The notes beneath the pieces were generated by a model. That model saw nothing but the letters and a program-made list of their open reading frames with translations, made no database searches and was not told the DNA's origin. DNA of 64,000 nt from Paenibacillus spongiae (GTDB lineage: Bacteria; Bacillota; Bacilli; Paenibacillales; Paenibacillaceae): NCBI RefSeq assembly GCF_024734895.1, contig NZ_CP091430.1, positions 4,978,501-5,042,500 on the forward strand, given 5' to 3'. The position numbers and the translations under genes are program-made. Of the stretch, positions 7,440-16,759 are shown piece by piece (position 1 is the stretch's first letter; the number at the start of each line of letters is the position of its first letter).

Positions 7440-7768
7440 CAGTTCGTCACCTTCCCCTGAACGGCTTGGTCGCCGCGGCCTCGAATGCCTTCCACATTAT
7501 GAACGTGCACATGCTCGCCCAATTGAATCGCCATCGTGGATTGACCGATGACTTCCCCGTACTTGCGGACATGGGTTCCAGCTTCCATCGGGCGGATGGC
7601 CAGCTTATGCCCAAACGGAATATCATTCAATACATGTACACTAGCAACATCATGGCCGGAACGGTATTGGATCGTCTCTCCGGCAGTTAAATCACGCAAT
7701 GCGGTAGCAACGTCGTCCTTCGGGTCTACAACCAGCGCGTCGGCGCCTGTTTCAATGACATGTGCCAA
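7439..7768 (-). CDS. UxaA family dehydratase, small (SAF domain) subunit
   Basis: This 109-residue protein carries the SAF beta-clip domain found at the N-terminus of UxaA and GarD and as the separate SuyA subunit (DIPFGHKLAIRPMEAG, KYGEVIGQSTMAI). It partners the large subunit next door, with overlapping stop and start codons. The start codon is TTG at 7768, with AGAGGTGA about 7 bases upstream. A near-perfect LacI-type operator begins 17 bases upstream, so the three-gene operon is probably repressed by the divergent LacI protein. Confidence 0.85.
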   Translation of the reverse strand: MAHVIETGADALVVDPKDDVATALRDLTAGETIQYRSGHDVASVHVLNDIPFGHKLAIRPMEAGTHVRKYGEVIGQSTMAIQLGEHVHVHNVEGIRGRGDQAVQGKVTN

Positions 7769-7784
7769 TTAACTATCACCTCTT

Positions 7785-7802
7785 AGGGTTATCGATAACT
7801 CT
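7785..7802. promoter_or_regulatory. LacI-type operator between uxaA operon and lacI gene
   Basis: AGGGTTATCGATAACTCT is a palindrome with central CG (17 of 18 positions consistent with two-fold symmetry, one arm mismatch pair). It lies just upstream of the uxaA small-subunit start and near the divergent LacI gene, the expected place for autorepression and operon repression. Confidence 0.7.
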
Positions 7803-7897
7803 AAACTAACAGCTGACCGCATTGCTGTCAAGTCAAGTTTGCGCTATGATGATAAGGCAAGAAATATCCTTAAACAGACCGGAGTTTGAGAAATCCC

Positions 7898-8923
7898 ATG
7901 GTGACCATATATGATATAGCCAAGAAAGCCGGCTGCTCGGCGATGACGGTTTCAAGAGTTATCAATAACACAGGACGGATCAGCGCCGACACACGCAAAC
8001 GGGTATTAAGCATTATGCAAGAGATGAACTACGTGCCGAATTCTATGGCCCGAAGTCTTGTCAAACAGGAGACGCGTATCCTTTCGCTGCTCATTGCCGA
8101 TATTACGAACCCCTTCTACACCTCGCTTGCGCGCGGAGCCGAAGACGCCGCCAGACAGCTGGGTTACCGTCTGCTGCTGGCTAACAGCGACGAAAGCATC
8201 GACAAGGAGAAGGAGTATATCGAAACCGTCCTGTCCGCAAGAGTGGACGGGGTATTATTTGCTCCGGCCGGCGACGATTCCCTGCCGAATCTGCAGAAGC
8301 TGAAGAAGCAAGATTTGCCGATCGTGCTGCTCGACCGGGAAGTGCCCGGAATCGAATGCGATATGGTTCTGGGAGACAGCAAGGACGGAGCCAAACGGCT
8401 TACCGAACATCTGATCTCGCTTGGCCACCGCCGCATAGCGCTGCTCAACGGAGCGTCCACGGTCTCGACCGCGCGGTTAAGAAGAGAAGGCTATGAGGAA
8501 GCGCACAAGCTGCATCATCTGCCGCTCCGTCCCGACTACTTGACCGAAGCGAATTACCGCATGGGCGTTACGGATTCGCTCATGGAGCGATTAATGCAGA
8601 TGCCGGAGCCTCCTACCGCGCTGTTCGCTGCGAACAACTTCCTTGCGCTCGGCGCCATTCGGGCTCTTCTGAACAAGGGCTATCGGGTTCCGGAGGATCT
8701 GTCGGTCGTCTGCTTCGATGAGCTCGAGGCGGGCTTCGTCGTCGACCCGTTCATGACCGTCGTTGCACAGCCTGCCTACGATTTCGGCTATATGGGCATT
8801 CAGATGCTTGTCGACCGCATCCAGGACAAGGCACCAGCAGGCTGGCGCAAAATAATGCTGCCGTCTGAGCTGCATGTACGAAAGTCGAGCAAAGAGGCCC
8901 GTTTCTCGTTCAAACATGAGTAG
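7898..8923 (+). CDS. LacI family transcriptional regulator
   Basis: This 341-residue protein has an N-terminal LacI HTH (TIYDIAKKAGCSAMTVSRVI, residues 3-22), a hinge (PNSMARSLV), and a periplasmic-binding-protein-like effector domain (ISLGHRRIALLNGAS, CFDELEAGFVVDPFMTVVAQPAYD). It is divergent from the uxaA-SDR operon and is probably its sugar-acid-responsive repressor. The ATG at 7898 has GGAG 13 bases upstream; the in-frame TTG at 7886 would overlap that site. The DNA encoding SRVINNT contains a second copy of the operator core (GTTATCAATAAC, 7958-7969). Confidence 0.92.
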   Translation: MVTIYDIAKKAGCSAMTVSRVINNTGRISADTRKRVLSIMQEMNYVPNSMARSLVKQETRILSLLIADITNPFYTSLARGAEDAARQLGYRLLLANSDESIDKEKEYIETVLSARVDGVLFAPAGDDSLPNLQKLKKQDLPIVLLDREVPGIECDMVLGDSKDGAKRLTEHLISLGHRRIALLNGASTVSTARLRREGYEEAHKLHHLPLRPDYLTEANYRMGVTDSLMERLMQMPEPPTALFAANNFLALGAIRALLNKGYRVPEDLSVVCFDELEAGFVVDPFMTVVAQPAYDFGYMGIQMLVDRIQDKAPAGWRKIMLPSELHVRKSSKEARFSFKHE

Positions 8924-9040
8924 CAATACGCAAGATATTCAGCCGCAAACACCGTTAACCGTTTACGAATCCGGTCTCTGTACTGGATCTGTAAGGCTAA
9001 TGGTGTTTTGTTTGCCCCGTTCCATAATGGGAATATAGGA

Positions 9041-9083
9041 ATGGTCTTGCATCAGAGCGTTTCATCGCTCTCAGCAAGACCAT
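9041..9083. terminator. Hairpin between convergent lacI and hydrolase genes
   Basis: Outer arms ATGGTCTTGC and GCAAGACCAT and inner GAGCG/CGCTC form a long stem. There is no clear T tract, so termination is likely but not certain. Confidence 0.5.
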
Positions 9084-9108
9084 TCGATGCCATATTAGAT
9101 AAGGATAG

Positions 9109-11364
9109 TTAATCGGTAAAGCCGATGTCGTCCAGCATGATCTTTCCGGGTCCGCCCTGCAAATGGAACGTGACCGCAGCCAGCTCGCTCGCCTGCAGCG
9201 AAAATCCGGCCTGCTCGAAACGTTCCAACGGCAGCCGGTAGGTTTGAAACACAGGCTCGGTCGATTCTTTATACTTCCCGTCCTTGATCCGCCTTTCCAT
9301 CCACGATGCAATCGTAAACTCGGTGCTGGGAGGAGATCCGACCGGCATAAACTCCGTCAGCGGAAGCGTTACGCGCGATCCATCGAGCGTCTCGAGCTCG
9401 ACCTCCACGTCCGGATGCGGAACGAACTCAGCCCCCTCTTGCCATATATCCCGCTCCAGGTTTGCCAGCGAGAAACTGAACACGGTCCGCTCGTGCCTTG
9501 CAAGCCGGTTCCGAAAGATATCCGACAAGGCGATGGTGTAAGAACCGCTCTGCCCCTCGTCCCACTCCAGCGTGACGCCACGCGTCCCCTTACTCTGGCG
9601 TTCCCGGTCAAGCGCATCCGATTCCGTCCATTGGACACCCTTGGCCTCAACCTTGCTTTTGCCCGATACGGCGGTTTTATCCCGATCCTCATCGAAACGG
9701 GCCAGATCCGTGAAGCGGCCGCTCTCGAACCGGTTCACGTAAGTCGCTTCCGGCAGCCAGTCACTGCCCTTTCGGTAGTCCTGAAACAACTCCACATAGG
9801 CCTTATTACCGTTCAATGCCGCCTCCAGAAAAGCGGAAACGTAAACCTTGGCCGCCTCCCGCTGATCCTCAGGGTCCATCATCTCCCGGTTGAGCAGCAG
9901 CCCGCCCGGCAGACTGTCGTCCATCGAGCCCCAGCTCGTATTGAACAGGCTATGATTCGCCTCGCCAATGTACAAGGACGCTTTGAACCGGTCCGAGTCG
10001 GAACGAAACGAGGTCCGCATATATTGACGGTCGCCATAGAAATTGTTGACATCTCCGTCCATCGCACCTTGAATGGTCAAATAATACGTGTCCTTGAGTA
10101 CCGCCGATGTTTTGTCGACCTGCTTATCCGTTGGAGCGATGGCGACTACTGCTTGTATGCCGACATCGTCCAATCCTTCCAGCGTTTCGTCCGATGCGAA
10201 CCATCTGTTGCTGTCGGCGGCCATGGCGGCTGCCTGTCCTCCGCGGGAATGGCCGATCATGGCCACCCGGTCCAGATCGATGCGGTTATATAGCGGCGTT
10301 TCTTCTTGCTCGTTGTAATCCGCCAGCTGCTGCACATGCTTCAGCATCATCCATGCGCGGACCTTCATGTCCTGATTCGGAATTCCGCCCCATACCGAAT
10401 AATTGAGAAAATTCTCGTCTACGGAAACGGTGATGAACCCCCGGCTGGCAAGCAGTTCCCCGAGATAGGCATATCCGGTATCGGAGAATTGCTCCATAAG
10501 GTGATTGCCGTGTACGATGAGCACGAGCGGGAACGGACCATCGCCCTCCGGCATCCATACGCGCCCGTTAACCGGAAGCTCTTTCTCGTCGAAGCCCCAG
10601 AATAACGAGCGGATCCAAGACCACCTGGTGATGTAGGCGGAAGCGTCGACACTGTCCGAAATCAAATCCGCGTCCCGCGCAAACTCATCGCGGTGGCGAT
10701 CATTCCCGCTCCCATAGGTAAAGTCCTGTACGTCGTATGCCCCGGGAGCAGCCGGGTTATCCAGCGCCAGCGGAACGACCGGAGCAGATGCGGTATCGGA
10801 CGTCGCAAGAGCCGGAATCGCCGTATCGTCCTTGCCCTTGTCCGTAAAGATAACGAACGCCAGGAGCAGAACGGCCGCCGTCGTCAGCGCGGATAGCTTG
10901 GTCGTCGCACTCCAGCGCGGATGTAGAAATGCGGCCAGGATCAGACCGAGCAATGCACCCGAGAGCGTCAGAATCACGGCAAGAATCACAGATACGTACA
11001 ATCCCATGTCGGCATAATATAGAATCGTATATAGAATAAGTCCGGAATAGATGAAACTGCCTGCAAAGAAACGCGGAACCGGTACGTACATCAGCGATAA
11101 AATAAAAGCGGCGGCTCCTCCTCCGATCAGCATGGCGATTGTGCCGAGCAGCCCAGCCGTAAAGGTATCGAACATGATGCCCAGCCCGGTCGGCATGCCA
11201 AGCGCAGTAACGACAAGCGATGCGGCGTACACGGCCCAGATGCCGATCACCGAATTGCGCCAGAAGGGCGTATCTCCGTCCAGCGTCGTCAGCGTCCGGC
11301 CGATCAGCCAGTCCCAGAAGCGGTGTAAGCCGCTGCGAACATTAACCCTCACATTTATATTCAT
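9109..11364 (-). CDS. Integral-membrane alpha/beta hydrolase fusion protein
   Basis: This 751-residue protein has five or six N-terminal membrane helices (residues about 38-175; GLGIMFDTFTAGLLGTIAML among them) followed by an extracellular alpha/beta hydrolase domain. The nucleophile elbow GHSRGGQAA lies near residue 365, after the oxyanion-hole strand VLIVHGNHL. A C-terminal beta-rich module (residues about 560-750) resembles a carbohydrate-binding or jelly-roll domain. The hydrolase part is related to chlorophyllase/PET-hydrolase-like lipases. Substrate unknown; likely a surface esterase. Monocistronic. Confidence 0.7.
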   Translation of the reverse strand: MNINVRVNVRSGLHRFWDWLIGRTLTTLDGDTPFWRNSVIGIWAVYAASLVVTALGMPTGLGIMFDTFTAGLLGTIAMLIGGGAAAFILSLMYVPVPRFFAGSFIYSGLILYTILYYADMGLYVSVILAVILTLSGALLGLILAAFLHPRWSATTKLSALTTAAVLLLAFVIFTDKGKDDTAIPALATSDTASAPVVPLALDNPAAPGAYDVQDFTYGSGNDRHRDEFARDADLISDSVDASAYITRWSWIRSLFWGFDEKELPVNGRVWMPEGDGPFPLVLIVHGNHLMEQFSDTGYAYLGELLASRGFITVSVDENFLNYSVWGGIPNQDMKVRAWMMLKHVQQLADYNEQEETPLYNRIDLDRVAMIGHSRGGQAAAMAADSNRWFASDETLEGLDDVGIQAVVAIAPTDKQVDKTSAVLKDTYYLTIQGAMDGDVNNFYGDRQYMRTSFRSDSDRFKASLYIGEANHSLFNTSWGSMDDSLPGGLLLNREMMDPEDQREAAKVYVSAFLEAALNGNKAYVELFQDYRKGSDWLPEATYVNRFESGRFTDLARFDEDRDKTAVSGKSKVEAKGVQWTESDALDRERQSKGTRGVTLEWDEGQSGSYTIALSDIFRNRLARHERTVFSFSLANLERDIWQEGAEFVPHPDVEVELETLDGSRVTLPLTEFMPVGSPPSTEFTIASWMERRIKDGKYKESTEPVFQTYRLPLERFEQAGFSLQASELAAVTFHLQGGPGKIMLDDIGFTD

Positions 11365-11446
11365 GAATGTCTCTCCAAACTTTCTCCAAGAATAACGGCA
11401 TTAAAATCTGTCGTAACAGCTTCTCTTGATTATACGACGATATGAG

Positions 11447-13300
11447 CTAGCCGGCACTCTGAAATTGTTTGGCAACGAGATTGCGGTAAAATCCATGCGC
11501 CTCCATGAGCTGATCGTGAGTGCCTCTTTCCATGATGCGGCCTTCATTGATGACCAGGATTTGATCGGCATCGCGGATCGTGCTCAGACGATGGGCAATC
11601 ACGAAGCTGGTGCGCCCTTTCATGAGCGTCTTCATTGCTTCTTGAATGTGCATCTCGGTTCGGGTATCCACGCTGCTCGTCGCTTCATCCAGGATCAAGA
11701 TCGCCGGGTCGGCAAGAATCGCTCTGGCGATCGTAACGAGCTGCCGCTGGCCATGACTGAGATTGCCCCCTTCCGAAGACATGAGCGTATCGTAGCCGCC
11801 CGGCAGCTTGCTTATAAATCCATCCGCATTCGCCAGCTTGGCGGCTGCGCGAATCTGCTCGTCGGTGGCATCAAGCTTGCCGTAACGGATATTTTCACGA
11901 ATCGTATCGGTGAATAGATAGGCATCCTGCAGCACGATCCCGAGCTGTCTCCGCAGACTTTGTTTATCCAGCGAGCGGATGTCCTGCCCGTCTATCGTAA
12001 TGCTCCCGTCCCCGATTTCATAGAAGCGGGTAAGCAGATTGATAATCGTTGTTTTCCCAGCGCCTGTCGGTCCGACAAGAGCAATCATATCGCCCGTCTT
12101 AGCCGTGAAGGAGATGTCGGACAGAATCGGAGCATCGCCGTAACCGAATGTAACATTTTGAAAAACGACCTCTCCTGCGGCCGTCTCCGTCAGCCGCTTC
12201 CTTCCATTGCCCGCGAATTCCGTCTCCGTGTCGATCGTTTCGAATACCCGCTCCGCACCGGCAATGCCGGACTGAATCAAGTTGTACTGGTTGGCAAGCT
12301 CGTTGACCGGTCCGCTGAACTGGCGTGAATAATTAAGAAAGCTGACGATGACGCCCACCGTCGTATAACCGCGGTAAGCCAGCCATCCGCCCGCTACAGC
12401 CAACACAATAAAGCTGAAGTGGTTCATCATGTTCATGAGGGGACCCATCGTGCCCGATAAGACCTGCGCCTTCGTTCCCGCTTGCGCAAGCTTGTTATTG
12501 ACGGCTTGAAAGCGCTCCGCGGACTTCGCTTCCCGGTTATACATCTTGACAACCTTCTGACCGGAAATCGTCTCCTCAATATAGCCGTTCAATTCCCCCA
12601 GATACTGCTGCTGCTCTCTAAAGTAGGTTTTGGTCCGTTTGGCGATTTGCTTCGCCAGGAGCATGACCAGCGGAATCGTCACCAGCGCGACTAGCGTCAG
12701 CCACATGTTGAGCAGCAGCATTAATGTAAGCGAGCCGACAAGCATGAAGGTGCTGTTAATAAGCTGCATCAGGCTCTGATTGAGCGTGACCGAGACGTTA
12801 TCGATATCGTTCGTCGTCCGGCTCATCAATTCGCCGTGCGTCGTTCGATCGAAGAACCGGAGCGGCAGCTCTTGCAGATGTGCAAACAGATCCCGCCGCA
12901 TTTCCCATACCGTACGCTGAGCAACCCCTGACATGACATAAGTCTGCAAATACGATACGACGCTTCCTGTTACATATACCGCCAATAGTAGTACGCATAG
13001 GCCGGCCAGACCGCCGGCATCCTTCTTCAGAATAAAGTCGTCTACCGCCTTGCCGATCAGATAAGGTCCGGTCAATGTCAGGCCCGCTCCCAGCGCAACT
13101 AGGAGGAATACGGCAACGAGGCCTTTCTTCTGAAGACTCAAGTAGCCCCAGATCCGCTTCAATGCAGCAGCCGTGTTCTTCGCTCTGACTTTAGGCGCCG
13201 TCCCTCTCCCCCGTCCCGGGCCGAACAACGGCGGAACCGGCGCCGGTTCCATCTTCTTCCCTTCTCCATCATGCGGTACGTTAGGTTTATGCTCAGCCAT
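11447..13300 (-). CDS. ABC exporter half-transporter with catalytic NBD (YfiC/LmrD-type)
   Basis: This 617-residue protein has a proline-rich cytosolic N-terminus, six membrane helices (type I exporter fold), and a C-terminal ATPase: Walker A GPTGAGKTT, Walker B with catalytic glutamate ILILDEATSSVD, but a non-canonical signature LSHGQRQ instead of LSGGQ. It is translationally coupled to the upstream ABC gene, with the ATG at 13300 overlapping that gene's end by 8 bases. Together they should form a heterodimeric multidrug- or lipid-type exporter with one active and one degenerate ATP site. An upstream MarR regulator suggests induction by a toxic compound. Confidence 0.88.
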   Translation of the reverse strand: MAEHKPNVPHDGEGKKMEPAPVPPLFGPGRGRGTAPKVRAKNTAAALKRIWGYLSLQKKGLVAVFLLVALGAGLTLTGPYLIGKAVDDFILKKDAGGLAGLCVLLLAVYVTGSVVSYLQTYVMSGVAQRTVWEMRRDLFAHLQELPLRFFDRTTHGELMSRTTNDIDNVSVTLNQSLMQLINSTFMLVGSLTLMLLLNMWLTLVALVTIPLVMLLAKQIAKRTKTYFREQQQYLGELNGYIEETISGQKVVKMYNREAKSAERFQAVNNKLAQAGTKAQVLSGTMGPLMNMMNHFSFIVLAVAGGWLAYRGYTTVGVIVSFLNYSRQFSGPVNELANQYNLIQSGIAGAERVFETIDTETEFAGNGRKRLTETAAGEVVFQNVTFGYGDAPILSDISFTAKTGDMIALVGPTGAGKTTIINLLTRFYEIGDGSITIDGQDIRSLDKQSLRRQLGIVLQDAYLFTDTIRENIRYGKLDATDEQIRAAAKLANADGFISKLPGGYDTLMSSEGGNLSHGQRQLVTIARAILADPAILILDEATSSVDTRTEMHIQEAMKTLMKGRTSFVIAHRLSTIRDADQILVINEGRIMERGTHDQLMEAHGFYRNLVAKQFQSAG

Positions 13301-15065
13301 GTTTCGCCACCTCCTTGCGCTGCTGAGAGCGGTGAATGTCCTGATATACCGGACTCGTACGAATAAGCTCCTCATGTGTTCCTGCAGCCGCTATGACCCC
13401 ATCCTCGAGAACGATGATGTTGTCGGCATCCGTTACGGAAGAGATGCGCTGCGCGATGATGACACAGGTGCTTTCCGCCATGAGCTCCTTCAGCGACTGC
13501 TGGATGCGCGCTTCCGTTGCAGGATCAACCGCGCTGGTACTGTCGTCGAGGATAAGGATACGCGGGCGAAGGAGAAGTGCCCGCGCGATCGATATGCGCT
13601 GCTTCTGCCCGCCGGAGAGATTGACGCCCCGCTGTCCCAGTTCGGTATCGTACCCGTCCGGAAGCTTGACGATGAAATCATGCGCGGCTGCCGCTTTGGC
13701 CGCAGACACAACCTCGGCTTCCGCAGCATCCGGCTGGCCGAAACGGATATTGTCCCGGATCGTCCCGCTGAACAAGATCGCCTGCTGGAGTACCATTCCG
13801 ACCTCACGGCGCAAATGAACGGCGTCTATCTCTTTGACATCGGTGCCGTCGATCGAAACCCGGCCCTCGGTCGGATCATACAATCGCGGGATAAGACCGA
13901 CCATTGAGCTCTTGCCGGAACCCGTCGCCCCTAGAATACCTACGGTCTGACCCGGATGAATCGTGAAGCTGATCTCTTTAAGCACCGGCACGTGCTCGTT
14001 GTCCAAGGAAGTGCCGCAGGATTCCAGACCGTAGCCGAACGATACCCGATCGAATTCGATCTTCCCGCTTGTGATGGCGGCAGTTCCCCCTTCGCTTGGC
14101 TGCGACATGCCCGGTACCGTTTCGAGCACCTCATTGATCCGGTCTGCCGATGCCTTGGCCCGCGAAAACTGGATCAGCATCATCCCCACCGATAGGAGGG
14201 AGAAGAGCAGTTGGGTTAAATAACTGAGGAACGCAATCAGATTGCCGATCGGAAGAGCGGATTCCCAGGTCTGCGCACCACCGTACCAGAGCACGACGAC
14301 AATGCTGGCATTCAGAACGAGCATCATTAGCGGCATGCTGATTGCCACTGTACGGGACGCTTTCAACGCGATGTCCAAGTAATCGCGGTTCGCTCTGCCG
14401 AATCGCTCCCGTTCGAAGGCCGCTCTTACGAACGCCTTCACAACACGGATACCGGACAAGTTCTCCCGCATAACCGTATTCAGCCCGTCCAGCTTGCCCT
14501 GCATCCGGTTGAATAACGGGATGACCATCCGGCTGACGAGTACGATAATCAGAATGAGAATCGGAATAACCGCAATCAGAACAAGCGCCAGGCGGGGACT
14601 GATGATGATGGCCATCACAATGCTTCCGATCGCCAACGAAGGATCGCGGACCATCATACGAAGCAGCATCTGAACCAGGTTCTGCATCTGCACGACATCG
14701 CCGGTCAGCCGCGTGACGAGTGAGCCCGTCGTCAATTTGTCCAAATTATCGAATGAGAACGTCTGCACTTTCTGATATAAGCCGTTACGCAGGTCTGCGC
14801 CGAAGCGCTGCGAGGCGATACTGGAGAAATAGGTGCAGCCGACCCCTCCGATGAGCCCGATCAAGGCGACCAGAATCATCGTGAGCCCCGAGTCCCAGAT
14901 GTAGCCTAGGTTGTTATTCATGATGCCTTCGTTCACAATGCCTGCCATCAGCTTAGGCTGGAGAAGGTCCATACAAACCTCCATGACCATCAATAGCGGC
15001 GCCAATATCGCTGCCCATCGGTAAGGTTTAAGATACGAACGCAATTTCCACACGGATATGATCAC
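13293..15065 (-). CDS. ABC exporter half-transporter with degenerate Walker B (YfiB/LmrC-type)
   Basis: This 590-residue type I exporter half has six membrane helices and an ATPase domain with Walker A GATGSGKSS and canonical signature LSGGQKQR. Its Walker B reads ILILDDSTSAVD, where aspartate replaces the catalytic glutamate. Its canonical signature would complete the active site with the partner's Walker A and B, while its own Walker B pairs with the partner's LSHGQ in the degenerate site. This is the known asymmetry of BmrCD, LmrCD and TM287/288. The GTG start follows GTGGAGTG and lies 12 bases after the MarR gene. Confidence 0.88.
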   Translation of the reverse strand: MIISVWKLRSYLKPYRWAAILAPLLMVMEVCMDLLQPKLMAGIVNEGIMNNNLGYIWDSGLTMILVALIGLIGGVGCTYFSSIASQRFGADLRNGLYQKVQTFSFDNLDKLTTGSLVTRLTGDVVQMQNLVQMLLRMMVRDPSLAIGSIVMAIIISPRLALVLIAVIPILILIIVLVSRMVIPLFNRMQGKLDGLNTVMRENLSGIRVVKAFVRAAFERERFGRANRDYLDIALKASRTVAISMPLMMLVLNASIVVVLWYGGAQTWESALPIGNLIAFLSYLTQLLFSLLSVGMMLIQFSRAKASADRINEVLETVPGMSQPSEGGTAAITSGKIEFDRVSFGYGLESCGTSLDNEHVPVLKEISFTIHPGQTVGILGATGSGKSSMVGLIPRLYDPTEGRVSIDGTDVKEIDAVHLRREVGMVLQQAILFSGTIRDNIRFGQPDAAEAEVVSAAKAAAAHDFIVKLPDGYDTELGQRGVNLSGGQKQRISIARALLLRPRILILDDSTSAVDPATEARIQQSLKELMAESTCVIIAQRISSVTDADNIIVLEDGVIAAAGTHEELIRTSPVYQDIHRSQQRKEVAKHG

Positions 15066-15077
15066 TCCACTTTCGAA

Positions 15078-15521
15078 TCAACTGTTTTCTCGCCGGAACG
15101 CTTCTTGCTCCTCATGGATCCGCTGCAGCATATGCCGGAAAACTGCCTTCTCTTCCTCGGAGAATCGGGAGAAGCTCCGCTCCTCCAGCCGCTCTACGGC
15201 TTCCTTCACATCGACAGCCGCTTTCCTTCCGCTTTCGGTCAAATATACCCTGGATACGCGCTGGTCCGCAGGATCGGAACGCCGCTCAACCAAGCCATTC
15301 TTGGCCATCCGGTTAATCATGACGGTCAGCGTGGCCGGCTTGACATTCATCTTCATGGCGAGCTCCTTCTGACTTAACCCGTCATGCTCCAGAAGCCTTG
15401 TCAGCAGAGGCGGCTGGCCGGGATAAACATCGTCTTGAATCACGATATGGACATTATGGCGGTGAAGCTTCATGATATGACCCATCATATGAATCAAGCC
15501 ATCCCTATACTTACCTTCCAC
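15078..15521 (-). CDS. MarR family regulator of the ABC exporter operon
   Basis: This 147-residue winged-helix protein has the MarR HTH (LSQKELAMKMNVKPATLTVM) and wing (LVERRSDPADQRVSRVYLTESG), with long terminal helices for dimerisation. The GTG at 15521 was chosen because AAGGTGGT precedes it; the longer frame to 15680 would cover the palindromic operator. It is the first gene of an operon with the two ABC half-transporters. By analogy with MarR-exporter pairs, it probably represses the operon until a ligand binds. Confidence 0.88.
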   Translation of the reverse strand: MEGKYRDGLIHMMGHIMKLHRHNVHIVIQDDVYPGQPPLLTRLLEHDGLSQKELAMKMNVKPATLTVMINRMAKNGLVERRSDPADQRVSRVYLTESGRKAAVDVKEAVERLEERSFSRFSEEEKAVFRHMLQRIHEEQEAFRRENS

Positions 15522-15533
15522 AAGGACACCACC

Positions 15534-15555
15534 TTTAATTAGTCGGCTAACTAAA
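15534..15555. promoter_or_regulatory. MarR autoregulatory operator
   Basis: The palindrome TTTAATTAGTCGGCTAACTAAA (built on TTAG-YCGR-CTAA) lies 13-34 bases upstream of the MarR GTG. Its size and symmetry fit a MarR-dimer site. Confidence 0.7.
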
Positions 15556-15740
15556 TCTATGGATTTTACATTAGTGGAAGAGTAAATCTTTGTCAATATA
15601 AAAGATGGCGTGTCAGCAGCAGCATCGCCAGACAATAACTGAACAGCTGATAAATTCTGCCTGCGGAGCGGGCTATGCATTATTCGTCGGTTTATAGCTT
15701 CACGATTGTTCTGAAAGGTCTTTCACCGTTCAAAATAAAA

Positions 15741-15773
15741 AGCTCTGAAACGATCCATGACCGTTTCAGAGCT
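15741..15773 (-). terminator. Terminator of the NHL-repeat gene
   Basis: Perfect 12-base arms AGCTCTGAAACG and CGTTTCAGAGCT, followed on the minus strand by TTTTATTTTG. Confidence 0.9.
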
Positions 15774-15784
15774 CCAATTCCGTA

Positions 15785-16699
15785 TTATTTCGATCGAACT
15801 AGCTTCGTTACGCGGCCATCCTCGATCCATTCGGCTACAAACACATTACCTTTTCCATCGGCACATACGCCGTGAGGCGAGCTGAACCGATCCGGGCGGT
15901 AGTACGCTTTCGGCAGGTTCGGCCAGCCTTGCTGCTTATACGCCTGCTGGTCCTCGCCCAGATGCGCGATTAAGCGGTCTTGACCGTCGAAGATCGTAAT
16001 CCGGCTGTGCAGATCCGGGAAGTACATGTCGCTTCCATCGAAATAGAAGCTGCACGGCATATCCATATCATGGGTAATAAAACGTTTGTGCTCCCCGTCC
16101 AGCGTGAACACTTGGATCCGGTTATTGCCGCGGTCCGCCACATACAGCTCCGGCTCCGCGCCGCGCAGGTTCACCGATATCCCGTGCGGGCAGCGCATCT
16201 TGCCGGGCTCTACGCCATCTCCGCCCCATGACCCCACATATGCGCCTTCCGGCGTATAACGGTGTATGTAGGACTGGCCATAGCCATCGGCAATGTAAAT
16301 GTCGCCATTCGGCCCTACCGCCACATCCGTCGGTACGAAACGGCGGGAATCATCGTAAATATTCGGAAGATCCGGCGTACCGATCTTCAGCAGTTCTTGA
16401 CCGTCCAGCGTATATTTAGCTACAACGCCTCTCGTATCTGTGACGTACAGATGCTCCTGGTCCCCGACGCGGTGCAAATAAAACCCGTGAGCGCCGCCTT
16501 CGAACTGTTCGCCCCATGAATTGATATAATGTCCTTGATTGTCGAAGATGACAACCGACGGCGTACCTGTATGAAAGACATACACACGCCCAGCTGCATC
16601 CGTCTCAATACCATGTGTGTACCCGACTTTAACGGAATCGGGCCATTGTGCCCAATTCTCAATGACTTCGAATGAATAAGCGCTTGTACCTGTCAGCAA
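15785..16699 (-). CDS. NHL-repeat six-bladed beta-propeller protein
   Basis: This 304-residue soluble protein is built of about six repeats such as GPNGDIYIADGYGQSYIHRY, ELYVADRGNNRIQVFTLDG and GNVFVAEWIEDGRVTKL, the NHL propeller pattern of peptidyl-alpha-hydroxyglycine lyases and related sugar lactonase-like proteins. No signal peptide is evident. The start codon is TTG at 16699, with GGGAGGG upstream. It is divergent from a LacI regulator that is in turn next to a rhamnosidase gene, so it may act on a sugar or sugar-lactone in the same pathway. The catalytic role is not established. Confidence 0.75.
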   Translation of the reverse strand: MLTGTSAYSFEVIENWAQWPDSVKVGYTHGIETDAAGRVYVFHTGTPSVVIFDNQGHYINSWGEQFEGGAHGFYLHRVGDQEHLYVTDTRGVVAKYTLDGQELLKIGTPDLPNIYDDSRRFVPTDVAVGPNGDIYIADGYGQSYIHRYTPEGAYVGSWGGDGVEPGKMRCPHGISVNLRGAEPELYVADRGNNRIQVFTLDGEHKRFITHDMDMPCSFYFDGSDMYFPDLHSRITIFDGQDRLIAHLGEDQQAYKQQGWPNLPKAYYRPDRFSSPHGVCADGKGNVFVAEWIEDGRVTKLVRSK

Positions 16700-16759
16700 G
16701 TCATTTCCCTCCCATATTTGCCGCTTATATTTGGCATAACGGCATTCCTATTCTATTTC

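Noticed and set aside
9163..10293. A 376-codon plus-strand frame opposite the hydrolase gene.
   Set aside because: A shadow of a GC-rich gene; Arg- and Leu-rich with no domain signature.
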